NCBI GenBank assembly: GCA_019843655.1
Contig: JACDQD010000003.1
Location: forward strand, 4,280,925 to 4,344,924
Direction: 5' to 3'
Length of the DNA: 64,000 bases
DNA from: Lethocerus indicus
Lineage: Eukaryota; Arthropoda; Insecta; Hemiptera; Belostomatidae
The notes beneath the pieces were generated by a model, which had not been told where the DNA came from, searched no databases, and saw only the letters and a program-made list of their open reading frames with translations. Numbering within the stretch: position 1 is the first letter of the stretch; every line of letters begins with the position of its first letter. Both the position numbers and the translations under genes were made by a program. Of this stretch, positions 25,726 to 38,345 are shown in pieces.

Positions 25726-26574
25726 CTAATTTCAACATTACCAATATTAATATTTATGTTTCTTATATCAATTCTCAATGTGGCACCTCTATTTAAAGAG
25801 ATGCTCGAGCCAGCGTTTTTCTATCGAAATATCTTCACTCATGGGATATGACTGAAACCGATATGGAGCAAACAAAACCAGCCCAGATTACACCAGCCTT
25901 GTCCAAGCTTTTACAGTTAAGTTAAACCGACAAATATTCAATTATTTTGTAAGGAAAGGAACAAATAAGTTATAATTCTGTTTCGTCAATAGGTTTAGAC
26001 TGAAACACAACCACCCCGTCACGACTGAAGAGGTTAGTGAATCTATAGCAAAATGGATTTTCCTTTTAATGAGATGGAACTTCCTCCTTGCAACAGAGAG
26101 GGAGAGGAAACTGAGTGATGAAATTAGCCAGCAAGTAGAGGCAAACAATTTTGCACAACGAAGATTCGGAAATGCAACCGCGTTCCACGCCCCCGCCACT
26201 CATTTTTATCCGGTCGATCGTCTCAATATCAACTTATTCTTGCTGCTAAGCATCTTCATTACCCGAAGAAAGGCGCAAAATGAATCGCGGCACTGCCGTC
26301 GAGGTTAGATCGATTTATGCGGCATCAGTTGCAACGTTTGTTGTAATAGGCGGTCGGCGCCAGATTGTCAATAAGATTAACATGTAATAATATTATGCAA
26401 CTCCAAATGTTTCAATGCATACCGAGCCCGAATACGTTTCCGTATCATGTCAGAGTCTTCTTTAGACCACGAAAGTGTTCATAGCCGCTTGCGTTATTTA
26501 AATTTGATAAAAAGGGAAACGATCCAAGCGTATAAATTGGCATCGATAAAATTTATTCATTTACATATGAAGGG

Positions 26575-26660
26575 ACAATGTTATTTTATTTCTTTCAACT
26601 CTGCATTTATTTACCTCTCAATTTTGCAGGTCGCCGATATAGGCGAAGGGTCAAATTAGT
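26575..26660 (+). other. Strong isolated 3' splice acceptor followed by a short conserved-looking peptide
   Basis: A long pyrimidine-rich stretch (26581-26626) ends in ttttgcag at 26622-26629. The next codons read V-A-D-I-G-E-G, then S-N-stop. VADIGEG resembles the opening of lipoyl domains in dihydrolipoamide acyltransferases (DIGEG motif), but no lipoyl domain follows and no acceptable donor sits at the end of the motif. This may be coincidence or the remnant of an exon. Confidence 0.2.
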
Positions 26661-28189
26661 AATTCAATGCCTTATAATTCGCGGTAAAACTAAACTGTAA
26701 CCATTAGCTTAAGTAAAATATATTCACACTTCGCGGCTTCAAGTTTCTCACAAGTGTGTCTGTAAAATACTTAAAACGTGAGAAGTCAATGTCGCGCGCC
26801 ACCGGTAGCGCCTAGCACCCCGATTAACTTAGGCAAACCTGCCTTACATCACATTAGCGAACATGAAACGCGGCTAATATAACCTTAACTAGAAAATTTT
26901 CACAATATATCATTTGGTAAAACATTACCATTTGACGAGATATTTTATACGGACAATTAAACACCTACATGTAAAACTAAGTGATATCCCTCGCAATTTT
27001 TAAAGCTTCAACTGTGCACACCACAGGTTTCTGTCCCTGAGAAGATTTTTGCCTAGAAGGTGGCGAACACACCCAAAAAGTCCTTTTTTCTTTAGGCGTG
27101 AGGACTTGAGATATATAGAAATCAGATATATAAAAAATCGATATTCCAATGTGGTCCTTTTAAGCGATATTCCAGAGTTTTGAGATTAATTAAGATAAAA
27201 TTAAATATATCAAAGTTTGTGTTAGTAAGTTACTGAGATCCTCAGAAAGAAGGATGCATCGCGTAGTTTCTGGCTACAATCGAAGAAAAATACGGTTTGC
27301 TACCGGAGATATGCGGAATTGTATAAGAAAGGCTCTACGACGGACCGGTCTCCCCTTTACGCCGTGGTCAGTTGCAGTCTACTACCAAACGACGACTGAG
27401 ATTTTGAAAAAAAACCAGCGGAATGACTGCAGAATATCGCTCCAAAAAGTAAAAAGCTAGTCGTACTAAAGCCGGGATGGAGCCAATCCCACAAAGGCTT
27501 AATTGGGTTGGGTCGGGTTGGACGGAGCGCTGCGCGCGTTTTCACCGACGTGAAAGGCAGACCCGAGACCCCAACAACTACGCTTGGGTTCGGCTCGCTC
27601 GGTCTTTCACCGGCTCCTAAGACCACTTTCAGTTGCCAAATCTTGACCCCATTCAGAGATATTCAAGACGGATTGGCTCGCGACGGAGTGGGAATAAAAC
27701 AACACAACCAACTAGGACCGATTGAGAAACCGCGGCCGGCCCGAGTCATGCGGTTGTACCTTGTCTGATTACGCCAAAACCCTATCATAATCCACAGGTC
27801 GCGAGGCCAAAGGAAAGATTCATTAGTGAAAAATAAGTTTCAGGCATATGAGAATTTCCAGATACCGCCATCGTCAATAGTATTCCCGTTAGTAGTAATG
27901 TAAAATAAGAATATGAAACGTCAGCATCGCGCTATCACATTCAATGAACATTCCAGACAAGATTTTTGCAGCACGTCTACTGCTTTACTCTGGTAAGAGC
28001 CTGGATAAATAATCTTTCAAATAAATTCGGATACAAGCACTTATTAGCTCAGTGATACTAGCTCAAGTTGTGATTTGATAAGTAAGAAATCAATTGAAAA
28101 AAGGGAATACCTTACAATGTCCAATTTCTATCGCAAATTAAGAAAAATCCTATATAGTGTGAACCTTTTATTGGTGTAACACGCATTGT

Positions 28190-28235
28190 ATGTCGGTGGC
28201 CTGGTGGTCGAGTTTAAAGCGGTTACCCTATTATC
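28190..28235 (+). repeat. SINE head fragment (box A region)
   Basis: The stretch tggcctggtggtcgag (28197-28212) has the TGGYNNAGTGG form of a box A in tRNA-derived SINE heads, followed by ttaaagcgg, which is also found after the box A at 25.65 kb (ttaaagcg). No box B is seen downstream. Confidence 0.3.
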
Positions 28236-30849
28236 ATTCCACTTTCCCCTCTCTAGATACCCTTGACTTATACCTTAATTACATAGTTCGCGTAGGACAA
28301 TTCGAACTGCCACCATTAAGTGCAGTTATTTCAATCTCTATCCCGGCCGCTGACAACCTGTGTAGTTGGCTGCCAGACAGCTCCAGTTTAATTTTTTGTT
28401 CATATTTTTTAGGGACGGAGACCTTGGCGGGAATGCCTATATGCGAGGCGAACAGTTACGCAAATTTCATTGTTACATAAATTCAATGTGGCGGATACTG
28501 GAAATAATAGTTCAATCTTCGGGCAGATACGATTGACGCTCGCAAATTGGTTGCACTAACCATCATTCTACAGCCTTTACTGTTGTGAAAACTATTAAAC
28601 CTTTACCGTATTCATCTTTTAGATTTAGAATCGAATAAATACACGGATTTTATTATTTTATTACACGTATTAGTGCAATGGAGATATCAGAAGCTGTTCA
28701 ACAGCTTTCTGTTTGATACCTGCAATACTACCAAAGAAATGACCACCTGCCTTTACGGTACATTAGTAGATATGGTGCGATATAACTGCTTAGTACCAAA
28801 ACGCAGGGTTAACTTATAAAATATAACAACAATTTAACTTACTGTAGATGCTGCGTTGTTGGAGTAACTCGGCGCCTTCTGTTCACAAAGCAATGACGTA
28901 TACTAAACACTATATAAAACTAGATCCATTAATTACACTACTGTTGTGTTTTTCTTAAATCAGGTTCTCAGTCGGTAGCCTCAATATTTCTAGTACCCCT
29001 TGCAGACCCCATATAACCCTTTAATATGATATCAGTAATAGTTTCAGCGTGTCAAATAGTTTTCTTAAATAACGGCCAAAGGCCAGGCAAAAATTATTTA
29101 CGGACAATTTATCGTTGAACTCAGTTTAGGAGATCGCTGCTCGCCCACCCCGCAGTTAGGGTGCCTCGTAATCGGAAAAGGAACCGCCCCCCTAAATGCG
29201 GGAGTCCAGCTAAATCGATCCCGGATCATAATGAGCCCGCATTCCTTGCGACGACGTTCAATCGAGCGCGGCCCCGTTATTCGCGCGCTTCCCCCCGACG
29301 TCAACGCCGGTAAATAATAAAGTATTAAATGAAAACCAGCGCCGTTTAACTGTAGCCGCCTGAATCGATTCACGTAGATTTGCATAATAGCAGACTCGGC
29401 GACGGCGGGAATCCGATATGCGAAGCACGGGAGACCCCGATAGCCGCCGCCCCACCAGACCGCAACAGTCTTTTTTCAGTCACTTTTGTATAAAACCGAT
29501 AGACCGGAGACCGGGATTGTATAACCCGGCGTATATACACCCCCGTGTAACGGTGCAAAAAGACAGGCCGGAACGGGAGCTCGGGAACACGCTATGAGAA
29601 ACAAGAGTAACCCAAACACGGGGAATATTGGTGTCTCGAGAAACATACCCACACACTACTATCATACCTTTACAAAATGCGCTCCTGCCATACGTCTATT
29701 TACCCACGACCGAGACGACGCCATTTCGTTAGTTATATACAGTAAGGTACTAACGAATGTCGAATCTTTGAAAGATCCCTGCTCAGATAGAAACGATAAT
29801 AAAATATTTGACAACGCAAACACCGAAGATTATTTGTTTTAGTAAGTTTAAATCGATAATTAAATTAACTCCGGAAGGAAATTTACTTATGATTTATTTC
29901 CGCTGTCGAAGGAAAAACGTTTTCAGAACTTGGATCCCGGGACAATGGAACTTTTGTCTGGAGGAGAACAATCGGTCCCCTTAGGACTCCAACAATAATA
30001 ATGCTCCATAATAATGAATACACACTTGATCTACTAGTCAGTCGATAAAACTTATTAAAATAATTAACCTAACTGAACAATAAATTTGAATTTGCGTCGG
30101 ATCCAACTTTAAATTCTGCCTAATGCTCATCGATCGACCTAAAAACACAAGGGTAGTCGTTTCCGGGCCGAGGTAGGTAAATGTTAAACATGAAATGACG
30201 TTCAGAATATAACTCCTATGTGAAAAATATATTATGCAGGACGCGAACAATACACATGATATTGCTTGAAGTGGAAACAGTTCATTGAATGAAAATTTTC
30301 CTCAATAAAAAGACTCAAGTGACGTGCGTGTGCGGTGTATGTGAGAATGTGAGTGTGGGAGCAGAGGAGCGATAAAATAACGTGGTTTTAAGCACATTAT
30401 TATCCCGATTAAATCTAACGTTTCAGATTATAAAATATTGTATTCATTTCTCGAATTAATGATCAATGGAAATTAGCATAAATCCGCAGTTACAGCGACA
30501 AGGCGCTAATGAGTCCACCCAGGAAAAGTCTCATTCAATGACTAATTTGATTTGATTACGAACTCATAAAACCCAATATACTCATTAGATATACACGGAG
30601 TTGATTAGTGTCTTCTCTCTAGAATTCCTGCGCCCGAATTCGCACAGTTGTGAACGTGAAATTCACAACCAATGTGACCTTACACTTACTCATTCGTTTT
30701 CGTGGAATCAAAATACTTTCACCTTTTTGCCGCATTTTTCCCCAGTGAGCGGTGAACAGTGAACCGAGCCACTTGATGTACAGGGTTATTGAATTCACTA
30801 TTAACTGCACATTTGACTGATTCCGCGTCTTGTGAAACGAGAAAAAATG

Positions 30850-30881
30850 GAATCCTCATATCATAGAATCCTCATGTCATA
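30850..30881. repeat. 16-bp tandem duplication, one mismatch
   Basis: gaatcctcatatcata is followed directly by gaatcctcatgtcata. Confidence 0.85.
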
Positions 30882-31410
30882 TGAAAGGAGAACAGATAAA
30901 CGGGGTTCGGACGATTAAATCGGAATGAAATTATTAGAGCTCAACTTTTGTACCCCGGAAATAATAATTTTTTTTCAGTTCAGCTAATATAAATGTTCAG
31001 GGCAACAACAATGAATACGCGCTTCCGAATGCAGTACATTGGTTAACAACATACGGAGAGTCAGACAGTGAATTTAGTGAATTGAAAATTTCCGCTACTG
31101 TGTCGGTCTCTCTCTTTCTCCTTTCATGTCGAACCGACATTGTATGATTTGTATCTTGTATCGACACAAAAAGCAAAGGAAGAATTTCGCGGAGGGGAAA
31201 TTCGGAAAAACCGGACGAGTTCCCATTTCGGATTAAAACATCGCTTGTCACAAAATATGCAGTTTTTCAAGACTTAATAAAATAAATATTTCCTATTCAA
31301 TTAAGGTATCTCGAATTATTATATTACAAAAATTATGAAACTTTACTTACTGATTAAACCCTATAGCTTATTACCGCATATCGAATGGAGAATACAGGTG
31401 GAATGAAAAT

Positions 31411-31450
31411 ATCTGATAACTTACCTGAAACAAAAAGAAAAAATTTGTTA
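31411..31450 (-). promoter_or_regulatory. Candidate recursive splice site (ratcheting point) 2, best match
   Basis: On the minus strand a T-rich tract (31444-31428) ends in cag at 31427-31425, followed at once by gtaagt at 31424-31419. A branch-point-like agtaac lies just upstream of the tract. Both halves are near-consensus, so this is the clearest of the three. It lies about 27.7 kb downstream of the 59.1-kb site and 29.4 kb upstream of the 2.05-kb site on the same strand. No coding exon is visible on either side. A chance splice-like word is possible but less likely than for a single half-site. Confidence 0.5.
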
Positions 31451-31974
31451 CTATGAATACAGTTCGAGTGGAAGAAGAATATAAAAACATACTAGTAAAA
31501 ACTACGATAGTGAGATGTGCATAGCCATGTAAATGGCTACGCATTCATAAATAAAATTCAACAAGAAAATATTAGAACGGGCGACATTACTCCTTAGATC
31601 GTAAACAGTAACGATGGAATTTAATCTCTGGCGATTTTCTGCCTCCAGTTACATATTTGGTGTTCGGGTAAACCTGTTTTGGCTCGGCGCCTGTATCAGT
31701 GCAGCGAGAGTGGTGACAGGTCCCGCGGCATCTCACCTCACTATATCTCTATTGTTACACTGTTAAAGACGGTGAGAAGCTGAAACCGATCTAACAACGA
31801 CATACGGGCGAGTCGCGGCAGAAAATAGAGATTATTGTTTTTTACTCCGTTATTATTTGGTTTATAACTCGCGCTCTATTTTAACGTAAATGTAACTTAA
31901 GTTTGCTCTTATCGAAAAAGAGCAGACAACCACAACCCAGAAACTAATCCTAAATGATTGAAGTTAAACCAAAC

Positions 31975-32035
31975 AATTTAGGCCCCGATGATGGCGTTAG
32001 GCCGAAACCCGTCTGGCAATGGACCAAAAACTATG
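31975..32035 (-). repeat. Dispersed repeat, third and more diverged copy
   Basis: The plus-strand text gatgatggcgttaggccgaa then acccgtctggcaatggacc aligns with the 50.1-kb copy in the same orientation, with the gaaac(c/c)ggtct core mutated to gaaacccgtct. Only this core part is preserved. Confidence 0.4.
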
Positions 32036-34389
32036 AATTATTACAAATTAATTTGCGCAAAAAAAATGTTTCTATACAATAAAACACTTTAGTGTATTAT
32101 AATACAATAAACAAGTAAGCATGAACAATTCCCAAACTAAAGTTCATATCTATAAGGAAAAATAGGTACTGATAACTCCGAGCAAGGCAAAACATCGGCG
32201 ACCAAAGTGGCGGTGGTCGTGAAGTTGGTTTCCAATAAATCGAGTAAACAATGTGCGTAATCGTGTGGTGTACAGTATTTCTGTATTTGCTTATATTAAA
32301 AAAATTAAAAGTCTGACAAACATATGATATGAGATCCCAAAAATAAAACGTCAAGGACAAGAGAAGCGATCGAAACGAGTTCCATAATTCGGGTATAGGG
32401 CAAACATCGACATTTAACCAATAAATAACTTGTGGCCCATTCGTATCTGTTTCGAAATTCAAAAGGTCATGGATGCACCGCACACAGACAGGATAATGAA
32501 CCGCCCTTATCTGATAGTCTTATATCAGTCTGTGTAATAAATGTACAGAAATCTGCACATTAAACTGGCCAAATTATCTTTGCAAGCAAAAACACGTCTC
32601 GGATCGAATACAATACGTACACAATTTTTTAATTGTACATAATAACAACAGAATACAAAAATGTAGAAATATCCGAACGAGCGAGTTATGGAATTCACGA
32701 AAACCAAAATTTACAGAAGATTTTATTGCTTCTTAGCCTAGAATGTGTAACATCCGAATTCTGTGGAACCGAAGAAATGAATTGACTCGAGAATACCTAT
32801 GTCGCCTGTTTACGCCGAACAAAAATAAGGCCTCGCGTAATAAAGTTAAAACGCGACTCGGAGCCCAAGAGTACAGTGCAGTAGGCAGTGAAAATTGGCG
32901 GAATGCCGCTCCAGGAATAGGCCAAAGCAATGAGAAACGATGGCGGTTATTAAGTATTCAAAAATAAATTTTTTACGACCAACGGGGAACAAAAAAAATT
33001 CCAATTCTCATTTGTAACTCTTCCTGACCGGTTGGCCAAGTTTATTCCTGGGGTCAGCATAATGCATAATGCCGGCTCCTGCATTCTCTCGAGAATTAGA
33101 AATACACAAATATATCGAATAAAAATTGATTTCTCTTACTTGAATGAGTGGTACATCGATTTCAGGTTCGCCTCCCACACTCGTATGGGACTCACTCTGA
33201 GCCATAGACAGTCCTTCAATTGTTATCGGTAGTTACTATCATTAAGTAGCACTTAAAACAGCTATTTGCTTCCTACAGAATAATAAGTTTTTGTTGTATA
33301 TTTTAATAGCCAACTTTTCATCGGCTCAGTGTTTCTAACAGCATGTTATATCAAAAAGCAGACCTAGAATAGTACTAGCGAGAATGAATATATTTCGACC
33401 CCCGGCACATGTCCCCACAAATATACTACATTATATATTAACCCCGTTGCGTGTTCTGAATTTCACTCGAGATAAATTGATTTTGAAATTCAAACCGGAC
33501 ATTAATGTTTCAGGCGCGCATACTGTGGGAATCAGCGCGATCAATTGCAGACTGGAATAACTTACACAAAAATCAACTCTATTGCGGAGTGAAATAAAGA
33601 AAGAATTGGAATTTGGAATAAGAGAGAACTTCTAAACAACTGTTTACAAGTTGAAACTGCAAGTAAACACCTTAAAACAACTGGCACCTATCTGGAGCCC
33701 TAAGCGGGACCCCGCCTCGCTAACGTAATGCCACTGCTCTATTTGCTAACTTCAATTAAGATATGCTAAACGGTACAATACATACTTAATAAGCCGACAT
33801 CTAGGCAAAGTGAAAAATTTTCCTAATATTATGTCGCCTATAATATCGCAGAAAGTGTGCATGCAGCCCAATTGAACATTTCATTCAACGTGGTTCCAAA
33901 GGCTCGTCAGATGAATATTCAAGTTTTAATAATAGCAATAGCTTAACTAATGAATTAAACAGAATTCTCATTTTCGTTATGAATCCTACATTTGATTTTC
34001 ACTATTCAATTAAGCGTGCACTGAAAACATAATGAATGATGTTCTGAAAAATAGTACTGTTGTCGAATGTCCAGCATTGTTGGTTTGAGTGCAAAAAAAA
34101 CGACGGGTATACAACACCGGAATAGCTGCAGTTTTCCTCCATGACCGATACCCAATGGGTATAAGAAACTGCCTCTCACAACAGGAAAATAAATTTGTTG
34201 GGAAAAATACCATCATTACGTAATCGACAGTACGAACTCACCCCGACAGAAAAAATGTTCCGATCCTATCCCGCAAGGAACGTAGGAGAATAAGGTTAAG
34301 TTAGGTAGAACAATAAGCCGCGGTGAATGGCGAGCACAGCTTTAAAGGTCAGCAAGCACAGCACACCCGGACACTTTCTTCAATAAGAA

Positions 34390-34424
34390 CACCGCCTCCA
34401 CCACCACCACCACCACCCACCATC
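34390..34424. repeat. (CCA)n triplet run
   Basis: About ten imperfect CCA/CCT units inside a GC-rich patch. Read on either strand it gives Pro or Gly runs in short frames that show no other protein signal. Confidence 0.85.
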
Positions 34425-35774
34425 ACCACAGCCGCCGATCGTCGTTGCGATAGACTCGACGAAAGTTCAAACTTTAAAGCCCGAACCCTGAAGAATGTCT
34501 GCGCCTCCGCGAAGTGAGGAACGGGGTATACGGAGCATGAATGACAAACAAAAGGGATACGAGGGGGTTTCGGATAGGGAGAGGTCGGCCTGGTCATACG
34601 AGACGCGCCTTCAAGGACCCCCAAGCCGGTTACACGACCGAACTTCGTTCACCGGAGCGTGTCCGAAATCGGCACCGATCTGACCGCGACATACGCAACC
34701 CGAAACTACTTTAGAAACCGACCTCAAATTAAAAATTTGACTAAGATCGAACCGCCGGATACCATTCGGACCGTGGCGTAAACTATCTACCGGCCGGAAA
34801 CTAATGGCGGATCAAGGTTGTGTAACACGAGAGAATCAAGTTTGAAACACCGTCAGAGTAGCTTTTAACTCTGACATTAAAATATACTTTAAGGAATGCA
34901 TAGGTTAAAGCAGATATTTCTGGAGTGATCCGAGTGGTCATCTAATAACATCATCCGATTTGCTTCCTCTCGATGGTTTGATCTAAAACTAGACCTTTCT
35001 CGCTTTCTCTGTAGCATTCCGCCAGTACCGCAGTACTAATAAGCACGTCGGCTGCAGATGAAGTAATAATAACGGGGACGAAACGCTTTAATAACTGTGC
35101 TACACGGCAGCATAAATACCTCACTTTAGTCCTCCCACAGATATAAATGATTATAAATTCCAACGTCTTGAAAAATGAATATCACACTAATTAGCGAAGC
35201 TAATACCACGAAATCGTAATTAATACACCTATTAACCTATATTATGTTTCGAAGAGTTATAAGTATTCTTATTCGATAAATCCTACCAGAAATCTGAGAT
35301 TCAATGTAATTATAATTAATTTACGATAATTCTTTATGCTTATAAATTTAAAAAAACAGTAATACCTATGTGTGAAACACCTATGTCTTACCGCTGACAG
35401 ATTTTATGATTTGTCTGACAATTTGATAATTTATTTGTTTCTTACACGGCGCTTATTTTTAATTTTATATAAATTTCATGTCTTTCGAAATAACCAAATA
35501 CATAATATGATTCGCCAGTTCGCAAATGAGTGCTGAAAGGCCGGACAACTGTTCTAACAGGGCGGAATAATTTCGACGCGGTGGCCCATAAACGCTTGTG
35601 TGCATGTTTTACAAACCAAATGTGTCGAAACACTTTCAAAACTAGAGCGGCGAATTGCGCTCGATCAACTAATTCGCATCAATTAAAGCCCAAATGCCAC
35701 ACCCTCAACCGGCTTTTAACGATTTAACGGTAGTTTCGTACCGAAATTCATAATATTTCCGTTTGAAATATTTC

Positions 35775-35806
35775 TATCCTTGTAGATAGATATCCTTGTA
35801 GATAGA
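35775..35806. repeat. Perfect 16-bp tandem duplication
   Basis: tatccttgtagataga occurs twice head to tail with no mismatch. Confidence 0.9.
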
Positions 35807-37390
35807 ATTCATTACCATGAATTCTGGGTTTGGGTGTCGAAAGGGATGTAACGATGTACATTATTAAGGGAAGGAAAGTACGCAATAAGAAATTTGATAG
35901 GAACGAAGTTTAAAATAAAAACGTGGAGAGGGAGTCTCAATACGAATGATGAATTTTAAAACACCTTAATTGTAGAAAGGAAAATTCGGTAGAACCATTT
36001 TATCTTATTTCGGTATTTAAGGAAAGAGAGAAAAATAAAAATTGCAGGAGGAATAGATTACTTAGGTTATCTCATATACTTGGAAGGTCCACTACAGTTT
36101 TAACCAACTTTAGTAACTAACAATCGCCATTATGATAAAGTGGACAAGTTTATTGTTTCTGATGACATAATCTTCATTCAGTTTGTCCTTCACCTTTCAG
36201 TTAATCGTAATAATGATGAAATTAAAAACTCTAATTCCAATATTATAACCTTCAAAATTTTGTTGGATATAAAGTCATAATTTCCAAAAAAACATATCCC
36301 CATGTTTGAGTATAAGAAGTCGGCAGACACACGGACAGTGTGGCAAGCCCCACCCCAGCCTGACCATGGCGCCAAAAAAAAATACTGACCGCTTAAACAG
36401 ATTTTAAAAAGGCGAAATAAAAGGAAAGTGCCATTGGCGGAATGTTATTTAAATAAGAAAGCAAATAACCTCCAAGGACAAATTCCAGAGTGGTCGGGGC
36501 CGGGGGACGACAATCGAAACGGTAGGCGCTCCCCCCCTTTTGATCACTCCCTTCCCCTAAACTATCCAAATGTTGATGAAACAAACACGTTCCGGACCGA
36601 TTGCTCTACGCTAATTCTGTCCTACTGACGTTGCACTAAATATCAGGGCCTTACGGACAGATTCTTGTACAGGTAATTGATTTCGGGACATAAGAGTAGT
36701 CGTTACGCAATAAATACTAATCGTGCGTCATGAATATAAGTCCAGTAGATAAATATATAAACTGATGCTGCGGTAAAAACCTTTCTGTATATTCTCTAGG
36801 CCGCATTGCTGAATTTGAATTTGCAGTTTTCTAAAGAAGTTTTGTATCGCATCCGAAAGGACATAAAGGTCCTACGATTAGAAGTAACAACTCTGAGTTA
36901 GCACAACTACAGTCCTTTTAAATCTTTCCCCCAACTTACCGTGCCCGATAATAAATTAGAAAGAGGGGACGGAGGACTCGACTACCCTTATCTGAGCGAC
37001 ACAGGGCCATAGACGACACCGGGTGAGGGACACTTTTGCAACTTTGAATTAGTAGAAGAGGACCGCACATCCAGAACGCTCTTATACGCTCCAGTAGTGA
37101 TACAGTTTTGTTTAAAACGGTAGAGGGAATAGGCAAAGTGAAACGAATGAAAATAAAGAGAAAAACAAGTTATCTCCCTCCCCTTTGATAAATTAGATTT
37201 ATTAAGCTAAGCGATCATAATTTATTAAGCACAAAGATCCGAAACGATATGCGTAGAGACTATAGGACTAATAGATCGTATTTCTGATTTATAACCATGT
37301 TAACATTGGCAGGGAGTTACCGAAGAGTGACCTTTGGAGAATCTTAGCTGTTATTTGGCCGAGCAGCCTAGCGAAAAATTGTTGCTACAG

Positions 37391-37434
37391 AGGTAGAGAG
37401 AAGGAGAGAAAGAGAGAGAGAGAGAAAGAAAAAA
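37391..37434. repeat. Imperfect GA purine tract
   Basis: Purine-only stretch of gagaga, aaggag and gaaag units followed by an A run. Confidence 0.85.
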
Positions 37435-37660
37435 AATATAGGTAGGACTGTCGAATGCAGTTCACCCTTTCCAATGTAAGTAATGAGATAAAGTGAGAGG
37501 GACGTAGTGGGGGCGGGGGGCGGTGTTCTCTCGTCCTTCAACTTTCACCAGCACCACCCCAATGGACCAATTCCCACATTCCGCCGGCAGTAGCCGAGAG
37601 AGGCGGGACAGGCCCACCTAATTAAATAACACGTATTGAATATAAAATATCACTTTACCG

Positions 37661-37698
37661 ATATATATATACACACACACACGCAGACAGACACACAG
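37661..37698. repeat. Short (AT)n(AC)n microsatellite
   Basis: Five AT units pass into AC units, with a few cagaca variants at the right edge. Confidence 0.9.
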
Positions 37699-38068
37699 TG
37701 TCCTGCCGCTCCCGTTTAGCCGCCGCTAGAAAGGCGTTCGCTATACGATAGGGCAGGCCGGCCGACAATTTATTCGGTTGTTGCATGCGCGGTGACCCCG
37801 AGGCAAAGCCTATATTAAACCGACTGAAAAACGTGTACGGTGGCGGTTTACATAAATGGAGCGAGCTGTACAGTATGTGCAGAGAGACCTTTATATCGCC
37901 AGCTGTTTCCGTCAGTCGACTATGCAAGACTACTAATTGGCGCGCCACTACAAATATTAAGCATTTTAACATGACAAAAAAATTGAGTACTAACGATAGA
38001 CGGCACTGACTGAAAAATATTAAAACATTCAGATTTTTTGCCCCAGAATTATTTGTATTAACTTACAG

Positions 38069-38072
<4 letters not shown>

Positions 38073-38123
<51 letters not shown>
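38073..38123. repeat. (TA)n microsatellite
   Basis: 51 bases of alternating TA, just upstream of the ctagaccggttt repeat pair; the repeat may have inserted in or seeded it. Confidence 0.97.
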
Positions 38124-38125
<2 letters not shown>

Positions 38126-38144
38126 TTATGATCCAATTCTCTTA

Positions 38145-38345
38145 CTTGCTTGGTCTGAATCTAGACCGGTTTCGGTCATAGTGGTTAAAGATGAGATCAT
38201 GTCCAAAATACCATGACTGAGGCGTAAACCAAAGTAAATTTACCGTAGGTTTCGTGTGTTTTTGTCTCATCTCGCTGGTTTGGTCTTTTGCTAGACCGGT
38301 TTCGACCGCTCGCCACCTTCAGTAGCGGTGTTAGTTACTTTGGCA
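38145..38345 (+). repeat. Dispersed repeat with core ctagaccggtttcg, two cores in tandem
   Basis: The 14-base core occurs at 38160-38173 and again about 130 bases on, at 38292-38305. The second core sits in ttttg-core-accgctcgccaccttcagtagc, which is matched on the opposite strand near 50.1 kb. The repeat follows a (TA)n tract directly. Sequences of the form 'ctgaagatggc..gccgaaaccggtctag' are familiar as arthropod dispersed repeats; the class is not certain. Confidence 0.55.

Larger units (their letters stand above)
25726..37390. other. Non-coding, AT-rich with GC-rich patches; no gene recognised
   Basis: GC- and CpG-richer patches lie at 27480-27770 (with a gggttgggtcgggttgg G-tract), 29100-29600 and 34320-34690 (with the CCA run). 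They could be regulatory or unrecognised exons, but no frame is convincing. The rest is featureless apart from the repeats and splice-like sites listed separately. Confidence 0.55.

Noticed and set aside
33437..33460. ttaaccccgttgcg, resembling a piggyBac-type end
   Set aside because: No inverted partner nearby.
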